A stretch of DNA of 64,000 nucleotides, taken from the NCBI RefSeq assembly GCF_002154725.1, contig NZ_MTAW01000036.1, positions 1 through 64,000 of the forward strand, in the 5' to 3' direction. The notes beneath the pieces were generated by a model. It did no database searches and was not told the DNA's origin. It saw only the letters and a list, made by a program, of their open reading frames with translations. Both the position numbers and the translations under genes were made by a program. Source of the stretch: Nostoc sp. 106C (GTDB lineage Bacteria; Cyanobacteriota; Cyanobacteriia; Cyanobacteriales; Nostocaceae). This document shows, in pieces, positions 10,222 through 19,287 of the stretch; the first letter of the stretch is position 1; every line of letters starts with the position of its first letter.

Positions 10222-10952
10222 CAAATGATTTCCCATCCAGAAATGCAGGATTGTGGTTGATGGCGGGTGGCTTGGTTGCGAATATAATTGGCTCTGATCG
10301 ATGAGATGATGACTAATTGTAAATGCACCATAACCGCCGCGCCATTTGTAAAATACATGGATTTGATTTCATGAATAATCAAAGCTTAGAAATAGTTAAG
10401 TTGGGCGGAAAGCCAGTTAGTAAGTGAACTCGATTAACTATGCTGGCAATAGCCATTACATTGCATCCTCAATATCAGCATTGCTTGACAATTGCCGAAA
10501 AAATTATTTCTTGAATATCTAGCCTAACTACTGGCAGTCTGTCTCAAGTTTCTCAAACTTAATGTAGCTGCAACGGTGTAAAATTTTGATGCATTTTACC
10601 TATGTTTTACTTTAAAAGCTTACTGAAGTAAGCTTTAGTTGTCTGTGTTTGGGTTAATTATGGGTAACAAAACGACTATTCAAGTATTGCTGCTCTGCTA
10701 AGTGACTAACTATCGAAATAACGCTTGTAGCAACACTGAGAAATTTACAATCAACAGTGAAAACCCCCTTTTTGTTCTAGGCTAAATTACCCCAGTCTGG
10801 GGAGGCAAGCTTTGTTGTTCTAGGTGTGACTTCAGCCGTTAGACTCAATTTACAAATACCCACTTTGTCAGTTTCTCGATTTACGCTATGTTTGGTATTA
10901 AAAGAATTAGCCTACGTGGTTAACTTTCATTCCCAACTTGATATCCAGCATT
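10222..10952. other. Non-coding gap between the pnp repeats and the DUF3146 gene
   Basis: No convincing gene is visible. A small palindrome CCCCAGTCTGGGG lies near 10792. The only open frame of note on the minus strand (10170-10382) overlaps the repeat and has no coding character. The promoter of the downstream gene should lie here but no clear boxes are seen. Confidence 0.5.
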
Positions 10953-11216
10953 GTGAGTGCTAAACGTCTGCCAGAAACCATCGCCCATGTGAAAATTACT
11001 CGCCAATCTTGGCAACACGGCTTCCTTGAGGGTGAAGTGAGTGCGGGTGAGTATGAGTGGCAGTTCCAATGGCATTTTCGCCGGGGAGAACTGTCTGTAA
11101 AGCCTTCTCAAGGACGCGCTTTAATTAAAGAACCTCTAGGTCGCTTCTTAGAGAAACAAGATTACCAATTAGAGCCAGGAGGCGACTATGCTTTCACTAT
11201 CCGAGCTGAGCTATAG
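10953..11216 (+). CDS. DUF3146 family protein
   Basis: An 87-residue protein with start GTG 10953 (MSAKRLPETIAHVKITRQ). A TTG at 10938 is in frame but would add residues not expected in the family. The body, rich in W, Q and F (SWQHGFLEGEV, EYEWQFQWHFRRGEL, GRFLEKQDYQLEPGGDY), fits DUF3146, a small family essentially confined to cyanobacteria with unknown function. The YqgF-like gene is convergent with it and ends 32 bases downstream. Confidence 0.75.
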   Translation: MSAKRLPETIAHVKITRQSWQHGFLEGEVSAGEYEWQFQWHFRRGELSVKPSQGRALIKEPLGRFLEKQDYQLEPGGDYAFTIRAEL

Positions 11217-11248
11217 TTAAGCAGTCATTTAAGTATTCCTAACTACGA

Positions 11249-11695
11249 TTAATTGTTTACTGATTCAGCTAAACGATTTAAGTACCTTTCAATTAAGAGA
11301 ATGGCAACAATGTCATCTATTGGTCGTGGAGGTTGCCGCATACCCTGGGGTAATAGCTTCGTTAGTCCTTTGGGCGGGTACATTTGCCAATAGCGATCGC
11401 GTGCTTCTAAAGTTGTATAGCGCTCATCTATTAAAACAATATTTAGCGGTTCTGCTAATTCTTGACGCAGTCGTTGTTTCCATTGCTTGGCTGTAGTTTG
11501 GTCGCCCATCACCATTAAGGAAACAGGGAACTTCTGACGCAGGCTTTCAATAGTAGCGATCGCTTCATTTGCAACCACAACTTGGTGATAATGCAGTTGT
11601 CGATCTAATCCAATCACTGCTAAACCACACTTATCTCGACCGGGATCAAAGCCTAAAATGACTGGTTGTGTCGGTGAGAATTCACGGAGAGTCAT
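11249..11695 (-). CDS. YqgF/RuvX-like RNase H-fold nuclease
   Basis: A 148-residue protein. The N-terminal ILGFDPGRDKCGLAV has the first catalytic Asp of the RNase H-like resolvase fold. VMGDQTTAK, LIDERYTT and a C-terminal RPIDDIVAILLIERYL supply further acidic residues of the YqgF/RuvX type. Canonical YqgF matures 16S rRNA precursors; this cyanobacterial version may be a paralogue, so no symbol is given. It is downstream of the DUF3084 gene on the same strand, 115 bases apart. Confidence 0.78.
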   Translation of the reverse strand: MTLREFSPTQPVILGFDPGRDKCGLAVIGLDRQLHYHQVVVANEAIATIESLRQKFPVSLMVMGDQTTAKQWKQRLRQELAEPLNIVLIDERYTTLEARDRYWQMYPPKGLTKLLPQGMRQPPRPIDDIVAILLIERYLNRLAESVNN

Positions 11696-11810
11696 AGTAA
11701 TTTAGAATTCAAAATTTAAAATTTAATCACAAGTCTTTCATAAAGCTTTTTTACAATTGCCCATTTTTTTAAATAGGCTGGCATTCTATTCAGGTCTGTT
11801 GATTAATTTT

Positions 11811-13304
11811 TTAGGTACTAAAAATAACTTGGCCGTTAACTATTGCCAGTAGCTTTACTCTTAGCGGCCCGGCTGTAAAAGTGTTTTCAGCCGCGATCGC
11901 TTTGATTTCTAACGGTTGATTAAATTGTCTCAATTGGGCAACAAACCGCAGGAAAGTACCATCTATTTGTACATTTTCAATAATTCCAGCATTACGGGCG
12001 CGAAATTGGGAAGCAGAAATCAGCAGATCGAGCCGCTGTCTTAGCTGATAAGAAGTCATAGTTTTGGGATCGGCAGTAGTAGTAGCTAGTACCTGTCCCC
12101 CAGAAAATACTAGTTGGTTTTTTGCGGTATCGGTAAAGAATTCTATCTGCTTTTCGCCTCTAACGTAATTCCCAGCAGAGAAAATTCGCATTACATATTC
12201 TCGACCGTCATCAATCTGCTTGATCAACTGCTCGATTCTATCCTGGGTAACGTGCAGTATCTCTACATTATTTCCTGTATTTGTACCAGGTTCAGCTAAT
12301 TCCAACAGAGCATTCTGATTAGCTTCCTTTAGCAGTTGCGTCACTGCCTGACGCGCAGCCATAGGTTGGTTAACCTGAATTACAGCAGCAGCCAGAACTT
12401 GACCACGCACTAAAGCCAGCTTGCCTAAACGCAGGTCACGGTAAGACTGATAATATTTTTCCAGTCTTGCCACTTCTTGTTCTAAATAGTTCTGTTGCTT
12501 TTCCAATTCTTTGAGACGAGATTCCCGCTTGGCAATCACTTGTTCCCGGGCTGCAACTTCTAGATTACGCTGTTGAATCAGTTGATCCAACTGCGAAATT
12601 TTTTGATCTCGCTGTTGAATCGCTTCTTGCCGATTAGCTAGTTCGCGATCGCGTTTGGCAATAGCTGTTTTGGCTTCGTCAATAGCTTTTTTCGCTTCAG
12701 CGTACAGTCTTTGGCGTTCTATCTTACGTTGTTCAATTTCCGCCAGCAGATTCTTTTTCTCGTCGTAAACGCTTTGTAGTTCCGCTATTGCTTTTTGATA
12801 TTGAGCTACAACTTGGCCTAGTTGGCTTTGCGTGCGTTGCAGTTGAGTTTGAGTTTGAGCTTGTTGAGTGAGAGTGCGGTTGAGTTGGGCTTGCGTTGCC
12901 TGTTGTTTGGCATTCGCCGCCTGTAAGGACTGATTGATTGCTTGTAAGTCTTTTTGAGCCTGGGCCTGTTCTTTCCTTGCTTGGTTTAGCTCACTCTCTA
13001 CCTGGCTTTTTTGAGTTTCTGTGGTTTTTAGCTGTTCGCGTTTATTTCTAAGGTCCCTTTGAATATCCTCTAACTCAAAAACTCCTTTGCGCAATCCTTC
13101 ATCCGCAGCAAATAAAATTGCCAAAGTTGATGCTGAAATTAAAGTGCCAGTAAAAATAGTTACTAGTACAGCAGTATTTTTAGGACGTAACTTAAATAGA
13201 GAGAGGCGCGCCTTGCCAACTCGTGTGCCGATGCGATCGCCCACGGTGGCAAGCATGCCTCCCAAAATTAAAATTGCTGCAATGAGGATGTACCCAGTGG
13301 TCAT
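11811..13304 (-). CDS. DUF3084 coiled-coil membrane protein
   Basis: A 497-residue protein. An N-terminal membrane segment (YILIAAILILGGMLATVGD) is followed by GKARLSLFKLRPKNTAVLVTIFTG, a second hydrophobic stretch. A long Q/E/K-rich coiled coil follows at about residues 80-300, then a globular C-terminal half. This is the DUF3084 layout, common and conserved in cyanobacteria and of unknown function. The topology suggests membrane anchoring with a long cytoplasmic or periplasmic stalk. It shares direction with the YqgF-like gene and may form an operon with it. Confidence 0.85.
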   Translation of the reverse strand: MTTGYILIAAILILGGMLATVGDRIGTRVGKARLSLFKLRPKNTAVLVTIFTGTLISASTLAILFAADEGLRKGVFELEDIQRDLRNKREQLKTTETQKSQVESELNQARKEQAQAQKDLQAINQSLQAANAKQQATQAQLNRTLTQQAQTQTQLQRTQSQLGQVVAQYQKAIAELQSVYDEKKNLLAEIEQRKIERQRLYAEAKKAIDEAKTAIAKRDRELANRQEAIQQRDQKISQLDQLIQQRNLEVAAREQVIAKRESRLKELEKQQNYLEQEVARLEKYYQSYRDLRLGKLALVRGQVLAAAVIQVNQPMAARQAVTQLLKEANQNALLELAEPGTNTGNNVEILHVTQDRIEQLIKQIDDGREYVMRIFSAGNYVRGEKQIEFFTDTAKNQLVFSGGQVLATTTADPKTMTSYQLRQRLDLLISASQFRARNAGIIENVQIDGTFLRFVAQLRQFNQPLEIKAIAAENTFTAGPLRVKLLAIVNGQVIFST

Positions 13305-13473
13305 CTTCAGCTACCGAAATGCTTCCAGATACAGCCTACTACTTTCAACCATTTTTTGTGGGGGATGAGAGATTGACAATAGCTGAATTTACTCAATTTT
13401 TTAGATCTACCTCCATTATGGGTGCCATCTCTAAAAAAACAACATGTGCCACCTCTGCTTCCCCCAATTGTTT

Positions 13474-14145
13474 TTAAGTAAATTGCCTACTTAAGGTAAC
13501 AGGTTTATGCACAGTAATCTTTTTTTTGTGGATAGAAATCATCTTTTTTTCACGCAAATCTCCAAGTAACCTAGTTACAGTAACGCGAGTAGAACCAATT
13601 GCTTCTGCGATCGCTTGATGAGATAGCTTGAGATCAATTGTGATTCCATCAGCGCAAGGAACACCAAAATCGCGACAGAGAATTAACAAAAAACTCACTA
13701 ACCTTGAACCCATATCTCGGTGTGCGAGGGTTTCAATCATCATCTCTGTTTGTAGAATTCGCGAAGACAGACCTCGCAGCATTAACATTGATAATTCTGG
13801 ATTTTCCTTGAGTGCTTGCTCCACTTGTTCAATTGGAGCTGACAGTAATTCTACTGGGGTAAATGCAACGGCATGGTAAAACCTATCTGACTTGTTTCCC
13901 GTCAGCAATGACAACACACCAAAAACACTATTTTCCCGCAGCAATGCTACCGTTATTTCTTCTCCTGCTTCATACACCCTGGAAAGCTTAACAGCGCCTT
14001 TTAAAAGAAAATAAACTCGTTCAGCAGGATCGCCAGGAAAAAAGATCGTTTTATTGCGTTCAAACGTTTCTACAACCGGCGGAAACGCTCCAGTTGCCAT
14101 CTGACGAAAAACATTTGCTAGGGCTTTATCTTGTGTCACGATCAT
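13474..14145 (-). CDS. ntcA: Global nitrogen regulator NtcA
   Basis: A CRP/FNR-family activator that binds 2-oxoglutarate and controls nitrogen assimilation and heterocyst development. From ATG 14145 ([15 protein letters not shown]) it is 223 residues, the exact family length; a TTG six codons upstream is ignored. The cyclic-nucleotide-type beta roll holds [21 protein letters not shown], the long C-helix [20 protein letters not shown], and the helix-turn-helix [21 protein letters not shown]. The sequence appears almost unchanged from the Anabaena protein. A GTAN8TAC box lies about 90 bases upstream of the start, which fits autoregulation. Confidence 0.97.
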
Positions 14146-14524
14146 CTCCCTTCCCCTACCCAATGCCGGAAAAACAAAAACTGATTACCTAAGAATACAC
14201 CCGAAAAATCAATAAGGCACCGTCAACCTTTCTGTACTTTCCTATACTCAAAATCCTTGCTTCATAGTTATTTGTTTATAATGATACATAATTATTGATA
14301 TTTTTAGCTATTACTTTTTGAATAGTACTTATAATAGCTGTATTTAAAAGGTTTTTTAAAGACAAAATCAAGATATCTTGAGAATATCTTAAGGAATAAA
14401 CAATAATTTCATTGCCATAAACACGCCTACCAATAATCATTTTTACAAATCCTGTATAAAACAAAGTCAAACTAGCCTCAGATTCTAGTATGCTCTAGCA
14501 TGATTGTTCACACTAACAATTTTT
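14146..14524. other. Divergent promoter region between ntcA and fabI
   Basis: A 379-base AT-rich spacer separates two divergently transcribed genes. It contains the NtcA box at 14234-14247. The rest (about 14270-14470) is low in GC and shows no conserved gene. The fabI promoter should lie close to 14500, but no clear -35/-10 pair is claimed. Confidence 0.6.
14234..14247 (-). promoter_or_regulatory. Putative NtcA-binding site upstream of ntcA
   Basis: On the minus strand the bases read GTATAGGAAAGTAC, a perfect match to the NtcA palindrome GTA-N8-TAC. It lies 89 bases upstream of the ntcA ATG. A TTATTGAT stretch about 20 bases downstream could serve as an imperfect -10 box. Autoregulation of ntcA through such a site is known in heterocystous cyanobacteria. 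Confidence 0.65.
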
Positions 14525-15301
14525 ATGCTAAATCTGACTGGAAAAAACGCTCTTGTTACAGGTATTGCAAATAACCGCTCAATCGCTTGGGGAATTGCTC
14601 AACAACTACACAAAGCTGGAGCTAACTTAGGTATTACCTACTTGCCTGATGAGCGGGGTAAGATGGAGAAAAAAGTTGCGGAATTGGTAGAACCTCTAAA
14701 CCCCAGCTTATTCGTTCCATGTGATGTTCAAAACGATGAACAGATACAGTCTACCTTTGAAACAATCCGCAGTAAGTGGGGCAAGCTAGACATTCTAATT
14801 CACTGTATGGCATTTGCCAATAAAGATGATTTGAGCGGAGATTTTAGCCAAACATCACGCGCTGGCTTCAACACGGCGCTACAAATTAGTACTTACTCGC
14901 TAGTGCAGTTAAGTGGTGTAGCCAAAGCTTTAATGACAGAAGGAGGAAGTATCCTCACCCTTTCATATTTAGGAAGCGTTAGGGCAATTCCTAACTATAA
15001 CATTATGGGAGTTGCCAAAGCAGGCTTGGAAGCCAGCGTACGTTATCTAGCTGCTGAACTCGGCCCACAAAATATTCGGGTAAATGCCATCTCTGCTGGT
15101 CCCATCCGCACTTTGGCATCTAGTGCTGTGGGAGGCATTTTGGATATGATTCATCATGTAGAGCAAGTTGCTCCCCTGCGACGCACAGTCACCCAGCTAG
15201 AAGTAGGGAATACTGCGGCTTTCTTGTGTAGTGATTTGTCCAGTGGAATTACAGGACAAGTCCTATATGTGGATGCAGGATATGAAATTATGGGAATGTA
15301 G
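14525..15301 (+). CDS. fabI: Enoyl-[acyl-carrier-protein] reductase (NADH)
   Basis: FabI catalyses the last reductive step of each fatty-acid elongation cycle. From ATG 14525 (MLNLTGKNALVTG) it has 258 residues. The NAD-binding start VTGIANNRSIAWGIA, the catalytic Tyr148 and the Tyr158-x6-Lys165 pair (YNIMGVAK) are all present, and the C-terminus VLYVDAGYEIMGM is typical. An upstream TTG at 14504 is in frame but would add a non-homologous tail. hisB follows on the same strand after a 90-base spacer containing heptamer-type repeats. Confidence 0.96.
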   Translation: MLNLTGKNALVTGIANNRSIAWGIAQQLHKAGANLGITYLPDERGKMEKKVAELVEPLNPSLFVPCDVQNDEQIQSTFETIRSKWGKLDILIHCMAFANKDDLSGDFSQTSRAGFNTALQISTYSLVQLSGVAKALMTEGGSILTLSYLGSVRAIPNYNIMGVAKAGLEASVRYLAAELGPQNIRVNAISAGPIRTLASSAVGGILDMIHHVEQVAPLRRTVTQLEVGNTAAFLCSDLSSGITGQVLYVDAGYEIMGM

Positions 15302-15391
15302 TAGGAAGTCAAGGGTCAATAGTCAATAGTCATTTGTCCTTTGTCATTCTCCGCTTCTTCGCGTCCCCCTCATCCCCAATCCCCTTTAGCT

Positions 15392-16036
15392 ATGCAAATC
15401 AGCGACCGTCAAGTTAACTTCCCCCAATACAACCAATCCCATCCCACTCCTCGGATTGCTTCTGTTCATCGCACTACTGGTGAAACTGATGTCCAAGTCA
15501 CTATCAACCTCGATGGTACGGGGATTTGTCAAGCAGCAACCGGCATTCCATTTTTGGATCATATGCTGCATCAAATCGCCTCTCATGGGTTGATTGACTT
15601 GGAGGTGCAAGCAAAGGGAGATTGGGAAATTGACGACCACCACACTAACGAAGATGTGGGAATTACCCTAGGACAAGCTTTGAGTAAAGCACTAGGTGAT
15701 AAAAAAGGCATTATCCGCTTTGGCAATTTTCTAGCGCCACTTGATGAAGCATTAGTTCAGGTAGCACTAGACTTTTCTGGCAGACCTCACCTCAGCTATG
15801 GTTTACAAATTCCTACCGAGCGAGTAGGAACCTATGATACCCAACTAGTACGGGAATTTTTTGTGGCACTGGTGAACCACAGTCAATTAACACTGCACAT
15901 TCGCCAGCTAGATGGCATTAATTCCCATCACATTATTGAGGCAACATTTAAGGCTTTTGCTAGAGCAATGCGCATAGCGGTAGAAATAGATCCCCGTCGT
16001 GCTGGGATGATTCCCAGTTCTAAGGGAGTTTTATAA
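15392..16036 (+). CDS. hisB: Imidazoleglycerol-phosphate dehydratase
   Basis: HisB performs the dehydration step of histidine biosynthesis with a di-manganese site. From ATG 15392 (MQISDRQ) it is 214 residues. An earlier in-frame start at 15341 would translate repeat-like spacer DNA and is rejected. The metal-binding motifs [23 protein letters not shown] and [16 protein letters not shown] are intact. It is a single-function enzyme with no phosphatase fusion, as expected in cyanobacteria. Confidence 0.96.
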   Translation: MQISDRQVNFPQYNQSHPTPRIASVHRTTGETDVQVTINLDGTGICQAATGIPFLDHMLHQIASHGLIDLEVQAKGDWEIDDHHTNEDVGITLGQALSKALGDKKGIIRFGNFLAPLDEALVQVALDFSGRPHLSYGLQIPTERVGTYDTQLVREFFVALVNHSQLTLHIRQLDGINSHHIIEATFKAFARAMRIAVEIDPRRAGMIPSSKGVL

Positions 16037-16223
16037 ATCAGGAGGGATGAGAAGTGTAGAGAGTGTGGGGAGTGTGGGAAGAAGATAAAAAAGCTTTCCA
16101 CTGCTATCAATGCCCAATGCGCAATGCCCCATGTCCCATTTTTAACCCAGTGTTAGTTATTGGTAACCAATGGGTAATCTGTAATTGATACCAAGTTACT
16201 GCCTAAAGGTGCATGGAACCGAG

Positions 16224-17210
16224 ATGAAGTCTGTTGCAGACGCTCCTGATTCTCAACTGAATACTCCTAATACTCCGCCAGTAGTATTAACTTCTGAGTT
16301 GCGAAAAGTCTACCGTACTGGCTTTTGGATGCATCAAAAAGTTTTATCGCTCAAAAGTTGCTCTTTAACCGTTTACCAAGGAGAAACTTTTGGGTTACTG
16401 GGACCGAATGGTGCTGGTAAAACTACCTTGTTAAAACTATTGCTGGGAATTATCCGTCCTACTTCTGGGCGAGGATTATTATTGGGTAAACCATTAGGCG
16501 ATCGCAGCGTTAAACAGTACATTGGTTACCTGCCAGAAAATCCCTATTTATATGACTATCTCACTGGTTGGGAATTTTTACAGCTAGCAGCAGGGCTATT
16601 TCAAATTCCCTATAGTGTTCAACGCCAACGTATTCCCCAACTGCTCGAATTAGTCGGTTTATCTCAAGCTGATGCCCGTAAGAAACAAATGCGTCGCTAC
16701 TCTAAGGGAATGTTACAGCGTGTGGGCATGGCACAAGCACTAATTAACGATCCGGAGTTGATCTTTTTAGATGAACCAATGTCTGGTCTTGATCCTGTAG
16801 GACGCTATCAAATGCGGGAAATTATCCTAAAACTTAAAGCCGCAGGCAAGACAATTTTTTTCAACAGCCATATTCTTAGTGAAGTAGAACAACTTTGCGA
16901 TCGCGTTGCTATTCTCGCCCAGGGTGAATTAATTTGTACTGGTTCCTTTCACGAACTTTTAGGAAGCTCAAGCACATATCACATCAAAGGTTTAGGTGGC
17001 GATGAAGAATTTCTTCAACAATGGATGCCTACTATAGTATTTAAGCCTGATAGTTCTTGGCAAGGTACCCTACAACAAGAGAATTACTATGATTTTCTTG
17101 CAAGTCTCCGCCTCATGGGAGGACAAGTGATTGCTATGAATTTGTCTCGCATCTCCCTAGAAGAGTTTTTCATTCAACAGATCCAACAAAAAAATCATTC
17201 TATTAAATAA
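16224..17210 (+). CDS. ABC transporter ATP-binding protein (ABC-2 type)
   Basis: A 328-residue protein from ATG 16224. It has Walker A GPNGAGKTT, the Q-loop region YLPENPYLYDYLTG, signature RRYSKGMLQRVGMAQAL and Walker B LIFLDEPMSGLDP followed by the H-loop NSHILSE. The form is that of ABC-2 exporters with a short C-terminal extension. No permease gene is adjacent, so the membrane partner and cargo are unknown. Confidence 0.88.
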   Translation: MKSVADAPDSQLNTPNTPPVVLTSELRKVYRTGFWMHQKVLSLKSCSLTVYQGETFGLLGPNGAGKTTLLKLLLGIIRPTSGRGLLLGKPLGDRSVKQYIGYLPENPYLYDYLTGWEFLQLAAGLFQIPYSVQRQRIPQLLELVGLSQADARKKQMRRYSKGMLQRVGMAQALINDPELIFLDEPMSGLDPVGRYQMREIILKLKAAGKTIFFNSHILSEVEQLCDRVAILAQGELICTGSFHELLGSSSTYHIKGLGGDEEFLQQWMPTIVFKPDSSWQGTLQQENYYDFLASLRLMGGQVIAMNLSRISLEEFFIQQIQQKNHSIK

Positions 17211-17675
17211 TTTAGATCGCTAAGATTGTACGGTAGATATCAATTTTCTAGCTCAAAATATTGCAAATAATCTCGATAGAAAGTTTTTGGATTTTGAATT
17301 TTGTCTAGCTGCACTAATTTTGTGGCGAAATTGCGCTTAATTCTCCAAAACTTTACTTTCAGCTTGCTATAAATACGTAGCAGTTAGGTAAGGGATCAGA
17401 GGATTAGGGGAAATTTTTAGTAGCGATCGCTAATACAGTCTGCAAAAAATGTAACTTGACTCTATAAGAATATTTACAACCATTTTGTATTCAAAGTGTT
17501 TAAACTTTAAGTTAGCTTTACTAAAAATTCAAACTTAATCAGTAAATACTCCTCCGGAAGGTCAAGTTTTTCTAAGAAAATAAGAATGTTGGGGAACTTG
17601 AGTAATTCAGTATAGTCACGATTAAAATGTTTAGACAGTACTTTAGCAATTGTAGTTTCAGAGTCTCGGGTAAAT
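17211..17675. other. Non-coding 465-base gap
   Basis: Low GC with no convincing gene. A minus-strand frame at 17507-17746 runs into the start of the export gene and looks like a shadow. The promoter of the export gene should lie here; no clear boxes are claimed. Confidence 0.5.
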
Positions 17676-19175
17676 ATGCTTAATACAGGTTTGCTGAAAA
17701 TACTCACCCAATCAAGTCTGGGTGTGGTCTTGTTAACGGCTGTCAATGTCGCTGCGCCATCTGCCAGCCTAGCTCAGCGACAACCAGTATCACCTAATAG
17801 AAGACCAGTAATACCTAATACTCAGTTAACAACACCTACTACAACAACACCGCCAGTATCGTCTAATATAGATACAAATTATACATTAGGAGGCGGTGAC
17901 CTCATACGTGTAAACGTATTTGAAGTACCAGAATATACTGGCGAATACCAAATTCCCCCTGGTGGATCGATCAATCTACCTTTAATCGGTAGTGTCTCGG
18001 TTTTAGGGCTAACTACCGAACAGGCTGCTGACGACATTGCTCAAAGATACGCCCGCTTTCTCAAACGCCCTCTAATTTCGGTTAACCTGTTATCACCTCG
18101 TCCAATAAATATTTTTGTAGCAGGGGAAGTGACACGCCCAGGGGCTTACACTCTCAGCTTACAGGGAGGAGCCGGAAATAATCCAGGCGTACAATACCCA
18201 ACAGTATTAGCTGCACTCACAACAGCTCAAGGTGTAACATTGGCAGCAGATGTAACTCAAGTTCAATTACGTCGCAAGCTGGGGCGTTCTGGTGAGCAAA
18301 CAGTCTCACTAAATTTGAAAGAACTCATCCAATCAGGCAGAATCGGACAGGATATTACCTTACGTGATGGTGACACAATTGTTGTGCCAACTGCAACTAC
18401 CTTCAACGTAGCAGAAGCACGTAATTTGTTTGCAGCTAACTTTGCTTCTGACCCCACCAAACCACGTACAGTAGCAATCATTGGCGAAGTTAACCGTCCT
18501 GGATCGTATCTTGTATCAGCTGGTAGTACAGATGGTCAAGGTGGCGGTACCGTCGGCAGTGGTCTGCCAACTTTAACACGAGCAATTCAACTAGCTGGGG
18601 GAATCACACCACAAGCTGATATTCGTAGTCTCAAGCTGCGCCGACCCACAAGAATTGGTACAGAACAAACTATAGATGTCAATCTCTGGCAGTTATTGCA
18701 GAGTGGTGATGCGAATCAAGATGTCATCGTCCAAGACGGAGATACAATTGTTATACCTACCGCCACCGAGATTAACCCTGCAGAAGCTACTCAATTAGCT
18801 ACTACTACCTTATCGCCCACAAGCATTCAAGTTGGTGTGGTAGGCGAAGTCAAGAAACCTGGAACTGTAGAAATTAAGCCGAATAGTTCGTTAAATCAAG
18901 CATTACTTGCTGCTGGCGGATTTAACGATGCTAGAGCTAAAAGCGGTGCTGTAGATTTGATTCGTCTTAACCCCAATGGTTCTGTGACTAAACGTGTAGT
19001 ACAAGTAGATTTCTCTCAAGGAATCAATGAGAAAACCAATCCGATACTCCGCAATAATGATGTGGTGGTAGTCAGCCGTAATGGTACAGCTAGGACTGGT
19101 GACACCCTTGGTGTATTGTTCAATCCTATCGGTTCTGTCTTTGGTATTCTTAGAACTTTATTTACCGGATTTTAG
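17676..19175 (+). CDS. Polysaccharide export protein (Wza/OPX-like, SLBB domains)
   Basis: A 499-residue protein with an N-terminal signal peptide (hydrophobic VVLLTAVNVAAPSASLAQ) and a Pro/Thr-rich linker. The polysaccharide export domain begins at TLGGGDLIRVNVFEVPEYTGEYQIPPGG. At least three SLBB-type segments follow, each starting with a VAGEVTRPGAY, IGEVNRPGSY or VGEVKKPGTV pattern. Proteins of this family form or gate the outer-membrane channel for exopolysaccharide. No polymerase or chain-length regulator lies nearby, so the polymer is unknown. A DUF1400 hydrolase follows 112 bases downstream. Confidence 0.88.
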   Translation: MLNTGLLKILTQSSLGVVLLTAVNVAAPSASLAQRQPVSPNRRPVIPNTQLTTPTTTTPPVSSNIDTNYTLGGGDLIRVNVFEVPEYTGEYQIPPGGSINLPLIGSVSVLGLTTEQAADDIAQRYARFLKRPLISVNLLSPRPINIFVAGEVTRPGAYTLSLQGGAGNNPGVQYPTVLAALTTAQGVTLAADVTQVQLRRKLGRSGEQTVSLNLKELIQSGRIGQDITLRDGDTIVVPTATTFNVAEARNLFAANFASDPTKPRTVAIIGEVNRPGSYLVSAGSTDGQGGGTVGSGLPTLTRAIQLAGGITPQADIRSLKLRRPTRIGTEQTIDVNLWQLLQSGDANQDVIVQDGDTIVIPTATEINPAEATQLATTTLSPTSIQVGVVGEVKKPGTVEIKPNSSLNQALLAAGGFNDARAKSGAVDLIRLNPNGSVTKRVVQVDFSQGINEKTNPILRNNDVVVVSRNGTARTGDTLGVLFNPIGSVFGILRTLFTGF

Positions 19176-19287
19176 ATTTAACTATAAACTGGGGGCATTG
19201 GTTAACGATTTTGCCCCCAGACTGCAACAAAAGCGAATCTTAACCAGTCAAAGTTATGCGTTATGAACTATTAGTAACTAATAACTA

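Noticed and set aside
10170-10382. Minus-strand 70-codon frame after pnp
   Set aside because: Overlaps the third repeat copy, no domain and no ribosome site.
10953-10970. GAGTGCTAA, half of a CIRCE heat-shock operator
   Set aside because: No partner TTAGCACTC half is present at the right distance and the gene is not a heat-shock gene; it also lies inside the coding start.
17507-17746. Minus-strand 79-codon frame before the export gene
   Set aside because: Overlaps the signal peptide of a confidently called gene and shows no domain.
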